Numbered from the stretch's first letter, positions 9,240-18,414 are shown. The stretch: DNA of 56,091 nt from Flavobacteriales bacterium (GCA_018609045.1 JABAYK010000051.1:1-56091); one strand, 5' to 3'. Translations and numbers: made by a program. The notes: generated by a model not told the origin, from the letters alone.

Positions 9240-10328
9240 ATGAATTTATTGAAAGCTTATTTTCACTTTATACTTTCTTTTTTACTATTCACGCCAAGTG
9301 TTAGCATAGCCCAAGTAGATTCAAATTTAATTTGGAGTGATGAGTTTGATGGCAGCGGTCAAATTGATACTTCAAAATGGTTTCAGCAATATATTTTGCC
9401 CAATGGCCAATCTTGGTTTAGTGGAGAAGTTCAGCATTATACAAATCGAGAAGAAAACTCTTTTGTAAAAGATGGCTGCTTACACATTGTCGCCAAAAAA
9501 GAGAATTATGCAAGTCAGGGTGCAGCAAAAGAATATACATCTGCCCGTTTAAACTCAAAATTTGCTTTTAAGTATGGTAGAATTGAAACCCGAGCTAAAA
9601 TGCCAACAGGTTTTGGATTGTGGACAGCCATTTGGACATTAGGCCAGAACATTACCGAAAACGGCGGTTATTGGAACAAACAATTTGGTAGTGTTCAGTG
9701 GCCTGCCTGCGGCGAAATGAATATTTTAGAATATTGGGGAAAATCACCAAATGATATTTTGGGCGGGGCTCATGCCCCCAATGGTTGGGGTGGTGGTGCT
9801 CACCAAGGCTTGGCTTTTGTTAATTCTGCCGAAACTACTTTTCATGTTTACGAAACTATTTGGAACCCGTTTGAAGTTATTTTTAAAGTCGATGGCGTTG
9901 AATATTATCGTTATGCGCCAATAGACAAAACACCCAATTCTTGGCCACTAAACAACAAACACTATTTGTTGGCAAGCATTGCTGTTCGCCCAGATATAGA
10001 TACTACTTTTCTGCAAACAGAGCTTTTGGTAGATTATATTAGGGTTTACCAAACCGATACTTTAACGAGTGTTGATGAAGGAATTATTGATAATCAAAAC
10101 TTCAAGGTTTATCCTAACCCGGTGAGCAATTTATTTACTCTTGAAACTTCTAATGATTTGATTGGAGCTAAATTGCGGATAGAAAATATCACCGGAAAGG
10201 AAATTGAGCGGATAATCATTCAAAGCAGCATAAGTAATATAGATTGCTCAAATTTTCCTCCAGGAATCTATTTTTTGTCGATTCTTCAGGATGATAAAAT
10301 CATACATCAAAAGTTTATAGTTGAATAA
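9240..10328 (+). CDS. GH16-family glycanase-like protein, T9SS type A cargo
   Basis: 362 residues: signal peptide (about 1-25), glycoside hydrolase family 16 jelly-roll (about 30-275), and a type A sorting domain (about 288-362, FKVYPNPVSN). Landmarks include WSDEFDG near the N-terminus, GRIETRAKMP, GLWTAIWTLG and the C-terminal LLVDYIRVYQT strand, all typical of laminarinase (beta-1,3-glucanase) members. The catalytic segment reads E159-M-N161-I-L-E164, so the nucleophile and acid/base glutamates are present but the central aspartate of the ExDxxE signature is asparagine. It would act outside the cell on beta-glucans if active. A perfect -7-like TAGGTTTG lies only 6 bases before the ATG, which hints at a very short or leaderless transcript. 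Confidence 0.88.
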   Translation: MNLLKAYFHFILSFLLFTPSVSIAQVDSNLIWSDEFDGSGQIDTSKWFQQYILPNGQSWFSGEVQHYTNREENSFVKDGCLHIVAKKENYASQGAAKEYTSARLNSKFAFKYGRIETRAKMPTGFGLWTAIWTLGQNITENGGYWNKQFGSVQWPACGEMNILEYWGKSPNDILGGAHAPNGWGGGAHQGLAFVNSAETTFHVYETIWNPFEVIFKVDGVEYYRYAPIDKTPNSWPLNNKHYLLASIAVRPDIDTTFLQTELLVDYIRVYQTDTLTSVDEGIIDNQNFKVYPNPVSNLFTLETSNDLIGAKLRIENITGKEIERIIIQSSISNIDCSNFPPGIYFLSILQDDKIIHQKFIVE

Positions 10329-10434
10329 ACAGGTTTAACCTTTGGCTGAATTAATAACTTGCTGTTTAAAACTACGCTGTTATTTGCCTAATTGCGGTAC
10401 GCCATTTGGTAATTTTGACCAAACTTTTATAGTC

Positions 10435-11457
10435 ATGCGTAAATTATCAAATGTATTAGCTGCATTATTCATCATAATTTCAATTACATCTTGTATTTCT
10501 CCTAAAAAGGTAAACGAAATAAAAGATGACTTCTTAAAAAGCGAAGAAGAAAGAAAATATTTAAAGTCTGAAAACCAAAGACTTGAAACCGAAAACAAAG
10601 AACAATCGGCAAGCATAGAGCAAATTTCAAAAAGCTTAAAAACTTTATCAGAAGATACAACCACGTTGGGTTTAGAGCTTAGAAGAAAAGTAAAAGAATA
10701 CGACAGGGTAAACAAACTCAACGATCAACTTTTAAAGAAACAAGCAGAATCATCGCAATTAACTGAAGCTGAAAACCGAAAGTTGTTGTACGAATTGCAA
10801 ACTGCCCAAGAAAACTTGCAAAACAAAGAAGACGCTCTTAGAGATTTAGAAAGAGAATTAGACGCTAAGAAATCTAATTTAGATAAATTGAGTTCAGCCC
10901 TTTCTGAGCGTGAAAAAAGAGTAAACGAGCTTGAAGCAATTATTGCAGAAAAGGATGCCCGGGTTAAAGACTTGAAAAATAAAGTTTCCAATGCCTTGCT
11001 AAACTTTAAAGATAAAGGCTTAACAGTGGAGCAAAAAAATGGAAGAATTTATGTTTCTATGGAAGCCAAATTGCTATTTCCTTCTGGTTCAACAACTGTT
11101 AACCCAGAAGGAAAAGAAGCCTTGGTTGATTTAGCCAAAGTTTTAGAAAAACAAGAAAATATTACCGTTTTGGTTGAAGGTCACACAGATATTGATGCTT
11201 ACAGAGGAAGCGGCCAAATAAAAGACAATTGGGATTTATCTGTAATGCGTTCTACCTCAGTTGTGAAATTAATGCTCGAAAACTCAACCTTAGACCCAAC
11301 CATGCTAACAGCAGCAGGAAGAGGAGAGTTTATGCCTCTTGACCCTGCTAAAACTGCTGAGGCAAAAGCCAAAAACCGAAGAATAGAAATTATTCTTACA
11401 CCAAACCTCGATCAATTATTTGAAATTTTAGACAAGGCTTCTGCAACTGAAGAGTAA
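10435..11457 (+). CDS. OmpA-family lipoprotein with coiled coil
   Basis: The 340-residue protein starts best at ATG 10435, where a lipoprotein signal peptide begins (MRKLSNVLAALFIIISITSC, lipobox ITSC); an upstream TTG at 10342 would add 31 residues that are not signal-like. The lipobox is followed by a long charged coiled coil (about 30-190) and a C-terminal OmpA peptidoglycan-binding domain (about 200-330: LLFPSGSTTVNPEG, EGHTDIDAYRG, NWDLSVMRST, AKNRRIEIIL). Such proteins tether the outer membrane to peptidoglycan. It lies downstream of the GH16 gene on the same strand, but a gap of about 106 bases makes a shared operon uncertain. Confidence 0.88.
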   Translation: MRKLSNVLAALFIIISITSCISPKKVNEIKDDFLKSEEERKYLKSENQRLETENKEQSASIEQISKSLKTLSEDTTTLGLELRRKVKEYDRVNKLNDQLLKKQAESSQLTEAENRKLLYELQTAQENLQNKEDALRDLERELDAKKSNLDKLSSALSEREKRVNELEAIIAEKDARVKDLKNKVSNALLNFKDKGLTVEQKNGRIYVSMEAKLLFPSGSTTVNPEGKEALVDLAKVLEKQENITVLVEGHTDIDAYRGSGQIKDNWDLSVMRSTSVVKLMLENSTLDPTMLTAAGRGEFMPLDPAKTAEAKAKNRRIEIILTPNLDQLFEILDKASATEE

Positions 11458-11470
11458 CCCATATAGGTTA
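11455..11470. terminator. Small hairpin formed by two convergent stop codons
   Basis: TAACC (11455-11459) pairs with GGTTA (11466-11470) around a 6-base loop. The stem contains the TAA of the OmpA gene and the TAA of the minus-strand TonB receptor. The stem is short and lacks a long T-tract, so termination activity is only a possibility. Confidence 0.3.
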
Positions 11471-13708
11471 ATCAATAACAAATCTCAACCCGCCATAAGC
11501 CATAGCGCCAAAAATTGGCCCCCAAACCATAGATGCATCAAAGTATTTAGAAAATGGTGCATTGTTTGCTAAAATTGGCCTGTCTTGCCTGTAGTTTGTT
11601 AAGTTTTCGCCACCTACATAAACTTCAAACTTGCTTCCAAAAACTCTTGTTACTTGGGCGCTGATCAATACAAATGCAGGAGCTTCCTCATCTAACCTAA
11701 ACATTTCTGGGTTTTGAAAAGTATCAGGCAAACGCTGTTTCCCAATAATTTGTGTTGTAAAATCTGCTTTCCATTGGCTTTTGTTAGCCTTTGCCTTGGT
11801 TTCGTAACCTAAATTAAAAAACCCTCGGTGCGAAGCCACCAAAGGCACTTGCCTTAAGCCTGCTTGAAACTCTGTTTTTACATCTAAAAATCTGTAGGCT
11901 AACCTTATGTCAGTTCTCTTAGCAATTTCATAATTGGTTTCAATTTGAAAACTATTTGAATATGATTTTCCCGATAAATTACTGAAGTTTACCTCTTGCG
12001 GAGAAACATCTAAATCAACTACAATTTGGTTAACAAAATCTGTTCTGTAAAAATCTACCGAAACAGAACCGTCTCTATAATTTAATCTGAATTTATGGGT
12101 AAGGTTTAAACCATAATTGTAAGCTATTTCGGGTCTAAGGTTGCTATAAGTCTGTGGCCCACCCAAAAGATTTATCGGTAAAACCCACCTTCGTGATGAA
12201 GCCAATAAGCCAATGTTATCGGCAATAATATTGGCTGTTCTTTGTCCTTTACCTGCAGCTAATTTAATAGAGGTATTATCTGTTAAACTGTACCTAGCAT
12301 GAAGCCTTGGGGTAAAAAATAACCCGTACATATTGTGAAAATCTGCACGTAAACCTAAAATAGCACTCCAATTTCCTTTCAAAATAGTTGCTTCACTAAA
12401 AATCCCTGGCACAATTTCGGTTCTGTTAAATGTATCTAGGTTTAAAGTTTCCGAATAATCGTCAAATAAAAAACTTGCCCCATTTTTCCATAAAAAACCT
12501 TCCACGGGTTCAACTTGGGTTATTAAGTTTGAATAAAAACTAAGGTTTTCCCCTGTGTATGATTGTTTTCCAAAAGTAGAGTTCGTTTGTTGAAAGTTAA
12601 CTTGATTTTGCCAACCAAGACTTTTTTCATCATCTCCTACATAACCAATTTTCCAAAATGCTTCTCCTCTTTGGTTATCAATACTTACCTGATAAATTGA
12701 TAGGTCATCTGTCGCAGCTTTTTTTGTGCCCAATTGCCCTGCTTTGTGATTTTGCTGAACGTAAGTTATTCCTGCTTCACTTCGCCATGGGCCATCATCA
12801 ATAAAGCGCCAAAGGTTAGAAACCACAAAATCGTTTTCCAAAGCATTGTCTACAAAGCCATCTTTGTTGAGATCTTGCTCCCACTGCAAGCTTTTGCCGT
12901 GCAGTAAAAAGTTAGTTCTAAAACGCGCCCCAACTTTCTGCTGGTAAATAACATTGGCTTCCATTCTTCCTCCCTGATTTCCAAAAAGATTTAGGTGAAA
13001 CTTTTCTGAATCAAAAGGCTCTTTAATATCCACATTTATTTGACCAGCGATGCTTTCGTAGCCATTAACCACAGAGCCAACACCTTTGGAAATTTGGATT
13101 GAACCTACCCAAGGGCCAGGAATATAGGTTAGTCCGTAAACTGAAGACAATCCCCTAACATTCGGAATATTGTCTTGTAAAATTTGGGTGTATTTGCCCG
13201 CTAAACCAAGCATTTTTATTTGTTTGGTTCCTGTTACGGCATCTGTAAAAGATGCATCAATAGAAGCATTGGTTTCAAAGCTTTCGCTGAGGTTACAACA
13301 AGCTGCTTTGCGAAGCTCTTGTTCGCCTACTGATGTAACATTTAGTGGGTTTATTAATGAAATTTCTGAAGATTTTTTTCTGTACTCAACCTCAAACTCT
13401 TCTAAAGTTTTACCTTGTTTTAATTCAACAGAAAGAGGTGTAGTTGTTTTTGAAATATCAATCGTGTCAGCCTTAAAACCAATTACTGAAATGACCAAAA
13501 AGTTTGTTTTTTCAGTCTTTTCGATAGAAAAGTTTCCCTTTTGGTTTGTGTTTGTTCCAAGGGTAGTTCCTTGCCAAATTATGTTGGCATAGGCAATAGG
13601 CTCTTTTTTACCTTTTTCATTGGTAAAAAATACGTTTCCTGTAATTTGTGAAAACCCCACAATTGGAAAAAGCAAGAAGGGTAAAAGTTTAAATATTTTG
13701 AATTGCAT
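11468..13708 (-). CDS. TonB-dependent receptor of a metal cluster
   Basis: A 746-residue outer-membrane receptor. Start chosen at ATG 13708 (signal peptide MQFKIFKLLPFLLFPIVGFSQ); longer frames run into the upstream CDF gene. Order: signal peptide, carboxypeptidase-regulatory-like beta domain (about 22-105, GNVFFTNEKGK, NQKGNFSIEK), plug domain with AACCNLSESFETNASIDASFTDAVTGTK split across residues about 135-165, and a 22-strand-type barrel ending in GGLRFVID. The AACCNLSESF plug variant accompanies copper/heavy-metal genes in other Bacteroidota, and here the gene starts 1 base after the CDF exporter gene. It probably imports a metal complex or chelator with energy from TonB; the substrate is inferred only from context. 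Confidence 0.85.
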   Translation of the reverse strand: MQFKIFKLLPFLLFPIVGFSQITGNVFFTNEKGKKEPIAYANIIWQGTTLGTNTNQKGNFSIEKTEKTNFLVISVIGFKADTIDISKTTTPLSVELKQGKTLEEFEVEYRKKSSEISLINPLNVTSVGEQELRKAACCNLSESFETNASIDASFTDAVTGTKQIKMLGLAGKYTQILQDNIPNVRGLSSVYGLTYIPGPWVGSIQISKGVGSVVNGYESIAGQINVDIKEPFDSEKFHLNLFGNQGGRMEANVIYQQKVGARFRTNFLLHGKSLQWEQDLNKDGFVDNALENDFVVSNLWRFIDDGPWRSEAGITYVQQNHKAGQLGTKKAATDDLSIYQVSIDNQRGEAFWKIGYVGDDEKSLGWQNQVNFQQTNSTFGKQSYTGENLSFYSNLITQVEPVEGFLWKNGASFLFDDYSETLNLDTFNRTEIVPGIFSEATILKGNWSAILGLRADFHNMYGLFFTPRLHARYSLTDNTSIKLAAGKGQRTANIIADNIGLLASSRRWVLPINLLGGPQTYSNLRPEIAYNYGLNLTHKFRLNYRDGSVSVDFYRTDFVNQIVVDLDVSPQEVNFSNLSGKSYSNSFQIETNYEIAKRTDIRLAYRFLDVKTEFQAGLRQVPLVASHRGFFNLGYETKAKANKSQWKADFTTQIIGKQRLPDTFQNPEMFRLDEEAPAFVLISAQVTRVFGSKFEVYVGGENLTNYRQDRPILANNAPFSKYFDASMVWGPIFGAMAYGGLRFVID

Positions 13709-13709
13709 G

Positions 13710-14609
13710 CTAACAGTTTTGCAGCTCGCATTCTTCGGCATTGGTCTCAATCTCAATAGTAAGGTGTTGAACCCCTTTTGATTTTAGTAAACTTCTTGCA
13801 TCTTTTTTAATGCATTTTACTTTCTCAGGGTTCGAGTCTTCGTTTACAACTGCGTGCAGAGTGAGTACATTAAAGTTTCCATCCATGCTCCAAAGGTGCA
13901 TGTCGTGAATTTCTTTAATGCCTTCAATTTGTTTTATTTCTCTTTCAATTTCTTTAAGGTTAAGTTCGTGTGGAACGCCTTGCAGAAATATGGTAAATAC
14001 ACTTTTAAGGTTTACAAAAGCATTTATCAAAATGTAAACTGCTATGGCAATAGATAATATAGGATCAATTATTAGCCAATTGAAAAAGTAAATTAAAGTA
14101 CCTCCAATTAACACTGCCACCCAGCCTAAAACATCTTCCATTAAATGCAGCCTTACCGCTTTTGAGTTTAATGATGGGCCTTTTTTGATGTTTAAAACGG
14201 CAGCGCCATTAAAGATTATTCCTACAACAGCCAAAATCAACATGCCTTCAGAGTTTACTTCTTCTGGGTTAATCAACCTTGGAATTGCTGAAGTAACAAT
14301 CCAAATACTTCCTATTAATAAAACAGTAGAAGTAATAAAAGCGGATAGTGTTGAAAATCTTCTGTATCCGTAAGAGAAATTTTTATCGCGTTGTTTTTGA
14401 GAGAATTTTTCGAGAACAATAGCCAAACCAATTGCAATAGCATCGCCAATATCATGAATTGCATCTGAAATAATTGCCATAGAATTGGTGAATACGCCTC
14501 CAATCAATTCAATTATTGAAAAGACAATATTCAGCCAAAAGGCTTTTATCATGCCAGAAGAATCTTCTGCATGATGGTGATGATGATCATGGTGATGATG
14601 CGTATGCAA
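13710..14609 (-). CDS. Cation diffusion facilitator exporter (CzcD/ZitB-like)
   Basis: A 299-residue inner-membrane divalent-metal/proton antiporter. It begins with a histidine-rich tail (MHTHHHHDHHHHH), has about six membrane helices, the metal-site motif SDAIHDIGDA in helix 2, its partner HLMEDVLGW in helix 5, and a cytoplasmic C-terminal ferredoxin-like domain (about 205-290, including HDMHLWSMDG). The family exports Zn, Cd or Co. The start is TTG at 14609, which keeps the His tail; the next Met would remove it. The gene lies 25 bases after the HMA gene and 1 base before the TonB receptor gene, so it is part of one operon. Confidence 0.9.
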   Translation of the reverse strand: MHTHHHHDHHHHHAEDSSGMIKAFWLNIVFSIIELIGGVFTNSMAIISDAIHDIGDAIAIGLAIVLEKFSQKQRDKNFSYGYRRFSTLSAFITSTVLLIGSIWIVTSAIPRLINPEEVNSEGMLILAVVGIIFNGAAVLNIKKGPSLNSKAVRLHLMEDVLGWVAVLIGGTLIYFFNWLIIDPILSIAIAVYILINAFVNLKSVFTIFLQGVPHELNLKEIEREIKQIEGIKEIHDMHLWSMDGNFNVLTLHAVVNEDSNPEKVKCIKKDARSLLKSKGVQHLTIEIETNAEECELQNC

Positions 14610-14634
14610 GGGCTCGAATTTGAACTAAGTGAAA

Positions 14635-14970
14635 TTAATGTTTTTCTAGTTCCTTATACCTACAACAAGCATTTATTTTGTTGTAGTCTTCGTCAGAAGC
14701 TTCAATTAAGTTGGTAGAGTGTCCAGCCTCTGCAAGAATTTTATGCAACTCCATTTCACTTATTTTCTTTGGGTTGTAAACCACCTTGCAAACGCTAGTT
14801 TCATTGGTCCACTCAGCATACTTTACGCCTTTTACATCTAAAGCAGTTTCAATTCGGTCTTTACACATTCCGCAAATGCCTTGAACAATGATGTTGGTTT
14901 CAACCTTTTGGGCTTTTGTTGCTGAAAAAGCGCCGAAAACAATTAGGGATAATATGATTAATTTTTTCAT
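14635..14970 (-). CDS. Secreted heavy-metal-associated (HMA) domain protein
   Basis: 111 residues: signal peptide (about 1-20, ending ATKA), then one HMA ferredoxin-like domain (about 23-90) with the metal-binding loop GICGMCKDRIETAL (CxxC). The short tail adds a CC pair and a final His (NACCRYKELEKH). HMA domains bind Cu(I) or Zn(II) through the two cysteines; the signal peptide places this one in the periplasm, where it may pass metal between the receptor and the exporter. It is the second gene of the minus-strand metal operon. Confidence 0.88.
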   Translation of the reverse strand: MKKLIILSLIVFGAFSATKAQKVETNIIVQGICGMCKDRIETALDVKGVKYAEWTNETSVCKVVYNPKKISEMELHKILAEAGHSTNLIEASDEDYNKINACCRYKELEKH

Positions 14971-15023
14971 GATTTTATTTTTTAAATGATTGATGATTTT
15001 AAACCGGATAAAAAATAAAATGG

Positions 15024-15461
15024 CTAGCCAAACAAAGTTCTTTGGGTAGAAAAAATAAATTTAGATTGTGCGTTTAGCTTAGGAGGAGGGTCTTCAAAAA
15101 CTTGAATTTCCAAAATAGTAAGTTCTTCATTCTCGAAAAATAGGTCATAACCAAAAAGCAATTCAACCGCTTTTATGGTTATTTGTGGCCTTAATTGAGG
15201 TTGATAATCATCGATACTTTGGTGTTTTACCAGTTTATCATGACAACATTTTTTTTCGGGTGTTGGAGTTTCTTTCTCGCAACAGCTTTTAATTTTTTTG
15301 GTTGGTTTGTGGCAATCTGATTCACCCGCCATTTTGCAACCATTATGCTCAGCATTTAAAGCAATAGAAGCAATGCTTTCGCCACAGTAATGCAAATTAA
15401 ACTGCCAATCTGCAGTAGAAAAAAGCATTAAAAAAGAAAAGATAAATGCTAAAAATTTCAT
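15024..15461 (-). CDS. HYC_CC_PP family protein
   Basis: A 145-residue secreted protein with a signal peptide (about 1-19) and the three marks that name the family: LHYCGE near residue 28, a cysteine-rich centre with two CC pairs and several further Cys/His (about 43-82), and a PPP motif near residue 128. The Cys/His density suggests metal binding. The family is frequent beside copper and heavy-metal genes of Bacteroidota, but its mechanism is not known to me. It is the first gene of the minus-strand operon that continues with HMA, CDF and the TonB receptor. Confidence 0.85.
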   Translation of the reverse strand: MKFLAFIFSFLMLFSTADWQFNLHYCGESIASIALNAEHNGCKMAGESDCHKPTKKIKSCCEKETPTPEKKCCHDKLVKHQSIDDYQPQLRPQITIKAVELLFGYDLFFENEELTILEIQVFEDPPPKLNAQSKFIFSTQRTLFG

Positions 15462-15468
15462 GTATAGA

Positions 15469-15514
15469 GGTTATCGCAATAACCAATTCTAAAATTAAAT
15501 TAGACACAAAGGTA
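15469..15514 (-). promoter_or_regulatory. Candidate promoter and operator of the metal operon
   Basis: On the minus strand a perfect Bacteroidota -7 element TACCTTTG occupies 15507-15514; no good -33 element is visible at the usual spacing. Between it and the first start codon lies a perfect inverted repeat, GGTTAT (15469-15474) and ATAACC (15479-15484), around the 4-base spacer CGCA. Its place in the early transcribed region fits a repressor site for a metal sensor, possibly of the Fur/Zur type whose sites contain GTTAT/ATAAC arms; that identity is a guess. Confidence 0.4.
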
Positions 15515-15543
15515 CATTTTGTGTTTTTTTGTATCCTTCAAAT

Positions 15544-17043
15544 ATGAAAAAATACCAAATTTTAACAGCTCTTACTTTTTTTCTGATATCTAATTTTGTT
15601 TTTGGGCAAGTAATAAACCCACCCGATAATAACCTATTTGATTCAAGAACTGTTCATAGAATTGATGTTACAATTCCGGCAGATACAATGGCTTGGCTTT
15701 TAGAGCCTCAAAATCTTTACAAAGACGAATATAAGCGAGCCAATTTTACTTTTACAGATGGCAACTCAGGTGCAAAAACGATAATTAACGACGTTGGCTT
15801 TAGATTAAGAGGAAACACATCGCGCCAAGCAGATAAAAAATCTTTTAAAATACAGTTTGATGAGTATGTCGCTGGGCAAGAATTAGGTGGTGCTGATGAA
15901 ATTAATTTAAAAGGAAGCCACAACGACCCAGCTTTGTTAAGGGAGGCATTGTCTTACCATGTGATGGATAAAATGCAAATTCCTGCTGCTAGAACTGCCC
16001 ATGTAGAGTTATACATTAATGGAGATTATAGAGGACTTTATGTTAATGTTGAGCACTATGATAAAAGGTTTTTAGAATCGAGGTTTGGCAATAAAGATGG
16101 GAACCTTTACAAATGCTATTATGGAGCAGATTTAGAGAGTGGAAACAACGCCTACGATGATGGTTTGTTTGAGCTAAAAACGAATAAAACCGAAAACATA
16201 AGAACCAAATTAGAAGATTTAATAGATGTACTCAACTTTTCACCTTTAGGTACTTTTAGAGAAGACATAATGGCGATTTTAAATGTTGATGGCTTGATGA
16301 GGTATTTGGCTGTAGAAGCCATTGTTGGCCATTGGGATGGATACAGTTATAACAAGAATAATTACTATTTGTATTTTAATTCAGGTACCCAAAAATTTGA
16401 ATTTATCCCTTACGACCCCGACAATACTTTTGGCATCGATTGGGTTGGACGCGATTGGGCAAATAGAAATATTTACAGTTTTTTCAGAACAGGTGAAGAT
16501 AGGCCCTTGGTTACTAGATTATTAAATATTAGAGAGTTTCACATCATGTATACAGAATATGTAAACCAACTTGTAACTACCTACTTTAATGATGCCTATT
16601 TATTTCCAAAAATTGATTCGTTAAAAACTTTGATTAGGCCATATGTTGTTTCAGACACTTATTATTCATTAGATTATGGGTTTTCAATGTCAGACTTTGA
16701 TAATTCTTTTACCCAAGCTTTAGGCGGTCATGTAGATTATGGCTTGAAACCTTACATTTCGACCCGAAACTCATCAGCCTCAAATCAAATTGACCAAGTT
16801 GCCTTATTTAGTGAAGTTTATTCTCAGCCAGATTACTTGAAAATAATTAATGATGGTAATGAGGTTTTTGTTTTTGGTCATCAAAAAATTGCCAATAAAG
16901 AATTTATGTTATTCAATACAGCAGGCCAATTGGTTTATGAAGGATATTTAAAAACCTATCCTCAGCGAATTAATTTAAAAAGTGGGATTTACCTTATTTC
17001 TATTCCGGAAATTCAAGTGTCTAACAAATTGATAATGCCCTAA
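15544..17043 (+). CDS. CotH-like kinase-fold protein, secreted
   Basis: The start is placed at ATG 15544, giving 499 residues with a signal peptide (MKKYQILTALTFFLISNFVFG); a TTG 15 bases earlier is less likely. The CotH domain (about 40-400) shows GFRLRGNTSRQADKKSFKI, NLKGSHNDPALLREALSYHVM, GLYVNVEHYDKRFL and the catalytic region YYLYFN...FIPYDPDNTFG with its metal-binding aspartates. CotH proteins of spore formers phosphorylate coat proteins; in Bacteroidota they are secreted and substrates are unknown. The last 70 residues resemble a divergent type A sorting domain (LFNTAGQLVYEG, SGIYLISI, final NKLIMP) although the usual YPNP motif is absent. It diverges from the metal operon. Confidence 0.85.
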   Translation: MKKYQILTALTFFLISNFVFGQVINPPDNNLFDSRTVHRIDVTIPADTMAWLLEPQNLYKDEYKRANFTFTDGNSGAKTIINDVGFRLRGNTSRQADKKSFKIQFDEYVAGQELGGADEINLKGSHNDPALLREALSYHVMDKMQIPAARTAHVELYINGDYRGLYVNVEHYDKRFLESRFGNKDGNLYKCYYGADLESGNNAYDDGLFELKTNKTENIRTKLEDLIDVLNFSPLGTFREDIMAILNVDGLMRYLAVEAIVGHWDGYSYNKNNYYLYFNSGTQKFEFIPYDPDNTFGIDWVGRDWANRNIYSFFRTGEDRPLVTRLLNIREFHIMYTEYVNQLVTTYFNDAYLFPKIDSLKTLIRPYVVSDTYYSLDYGFSMSDFDNSFTQALGGHVDYGLKPYISTRNSSASNQIDQVALFSEVYSQPDYLKIINDGNEVFVFGHQKIANKEFMLFNTAGQLVYEGYLKTYPQRINLKSGIYLISIPEIQVSNKLIMP

Positions 17044-17082
17044 ACTTAAAGACGAACTTGTTGTTTCTCTAAAAAATATCAA

Positions 17083-17472
17083 ATGCAATTATTAACTCAA
17101 AAGCTTTGCATGGGCAAAGATTTAGGCATACATGGAAATTTATTTGGTGGAATTATGCTTTCTTGGATTGATGAAGCAGCGGCTAGTTATGCAGCTGAAA
17201 TTTGTCATACCCCCAACATGGTAACCTTAAAAATTGAGGAGGTAATATTTAAAAAACCAGTAAAAATTGGGTTTCAAATTAGAATTTACGGAGAGGTTGA
17301 AAAAGTTGGAAGAACTTCTTTAACCCTAAAGATTGATGCTCGAAAATACAATGTATATAGCGCCGAAGAAACTACTGTTTGTGCCACTAAAATAACTTTT
17401 GTAAGAATTGATGAATCAGGTGAATCTGTGCCAATTCCAACGCCTGTAAGAGAAAGGTATGTAAATATTTAG
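17083..17472 (+). CDS. Acyl-CoA thioesterase, hotdog fold (YciA-like)
   Basis: A 129-residue single-hotdog enzyme. It contains the HotDog_ACOT pattern: MGKDLGIHGNLFGGIMLSWID near the N-terminus with the catalytic-type Asn-x-x-Gly-Gly-x-x-x-x-x-Asp segment, followed by VTLKIEEVIFKKPVKIG and a C-terminal strand ATKITFVRID. YciA-type enzymes are cytoplasmic oligomers that hydrolyse acyl-CoA esters and may balance CoA and fatty acid pools. It starts 39 bases after the CotH gene and ends 54 bases before zupT, so it could be in one transcript with either. Confidence 0.88.
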   Translation: MQLLTQKLCMGKDLGIHGNLFGGIMLSWIDEAAASYAAEICHTPNMVTLKIEEVIFKKPVKIGFQIRIYGEVEKVGRTSLTLKIDARKYNVYSAEETTVCATKITFVRIDESGESVPIPTPVRERYVNI

Positions 17473-17526
17473 ACTTGCCTAAAAAAATATTTCTATTCAT
17501 CAAAAGTATTTATATTTGCCAAAATT

Positions 17527-18351
17527 TTGTTTTTGGACGATAACGTTTTATACGCATTACTACTTACCTTATTTGCAGGTTTATCTACCGGAATAGGAAG
17601 TTTTATTGGACTTTTTTCAAAAACTACCAACCATAAGGTTTTATCTTACGCAATGGGCTTTTCTGCCGGCGTGATGATTTATATTTCTTTTACCGAATTA
17701 TTTTTTCAAGCCCACCATTCTTTGGTGGGTGCTTTAGGAGAAAAGCAAGGCAGTTGGGCTACAGTTTTGGCCTTTTTTGGTGGAATAACATTAATTGCTG
17801 CCATAGACAAGTTTATTCCATCTTACGAAAACCCACATGAATATTCAGATACTAGCGCTTTGGAGGTTTCTGAAAGTAAAATAAAAACGCTTCCAAAGGC
17901 TAAACTTTTACGAACCGGTATGTTTACCGCTATGGCTTTGGCTATTCATAATTTCCCTGAGGGGATGGCAACTTTTGCGGGCGCATTAAAAGATTTGAGT
18001 CTAGGGATTCCAATTGCTATAGCCATTGCAATTCATAATATTCCAGAAGGTTTGGCTGTTTCGGTGCCTATTTACTATGCTACAGGTAACCGCAAAAAAG
18101 CATTTTGGTATTCTTTTTTATCTGGTTTGGCCGAGCCTTTCGGTGCTTTAATTGGCTATTTGGTTTTAATGCCATTTTTCAATGATATTGTTTTCGGATA
18201 CATTTTCGCAGGCATTGCTGGGGTAATGGTTTTTATTGCTTTAGACCAATTATTACCTGCCGCCGAAGAATATGGTGAACATCACCAAAGTATTTATGGT
18301 TTGGTTACCGGAATGGCGGTTATGGCAATTAGCTTGTTGTTGTTTGTGTAA
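17527..18351 (+). CDS. zupT: Zinc transporter ZupT (ZIP family)
   Basis: A 274-residue inner-membrane importer of Zn(II) and related divalent metals. About eight membrane helices are visible and the two signature metal-site helices are intact: HNFPEGMATF and HNIPEGLAVSVP, with the third motif SGLAEPFGALIGY. Alignment to E. coli ZupT (257 residues) is straightforward; the extra length lies in the cytoplasmic loop. The start is TTG, either at 17527 or at 17533; no ATG is available. It lies 2-3 kb from the metal-export operon, so this part of the window deals with both import and export of divalent metals. Confidence 0.93.
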   Translation: MFLDDNVLYALLLTLFAGLSTGIGSFIGLFSKTTNHKVLSYAMGFSAGVMIYISFTELFFQAHHSLVGALGEKQGSWATVLAFFGGITLIAAIDKFIPSYENPHEYSDTSALEVSESKIKTLPKAKLLRTGMFTAMALAIHNFPEGMATFAGALKDLSLGIPIAIAIAIHNIPEGLAVSVPIYYATGNRKKAFWYSFLSGLAEPFGALIGYLVLMPFFNDIVFGYIFAGIAGVMVFIALDQLLPAAEEYGEHHQSIYGLVTGMAVMAISLLLFV

Positions 18352-18414
18352 TATTTTACATTTCTTAAAATAGAATTGCTAGAGTTTCGTTTTCAAATCT
18401 TTAAATTTATTTTC

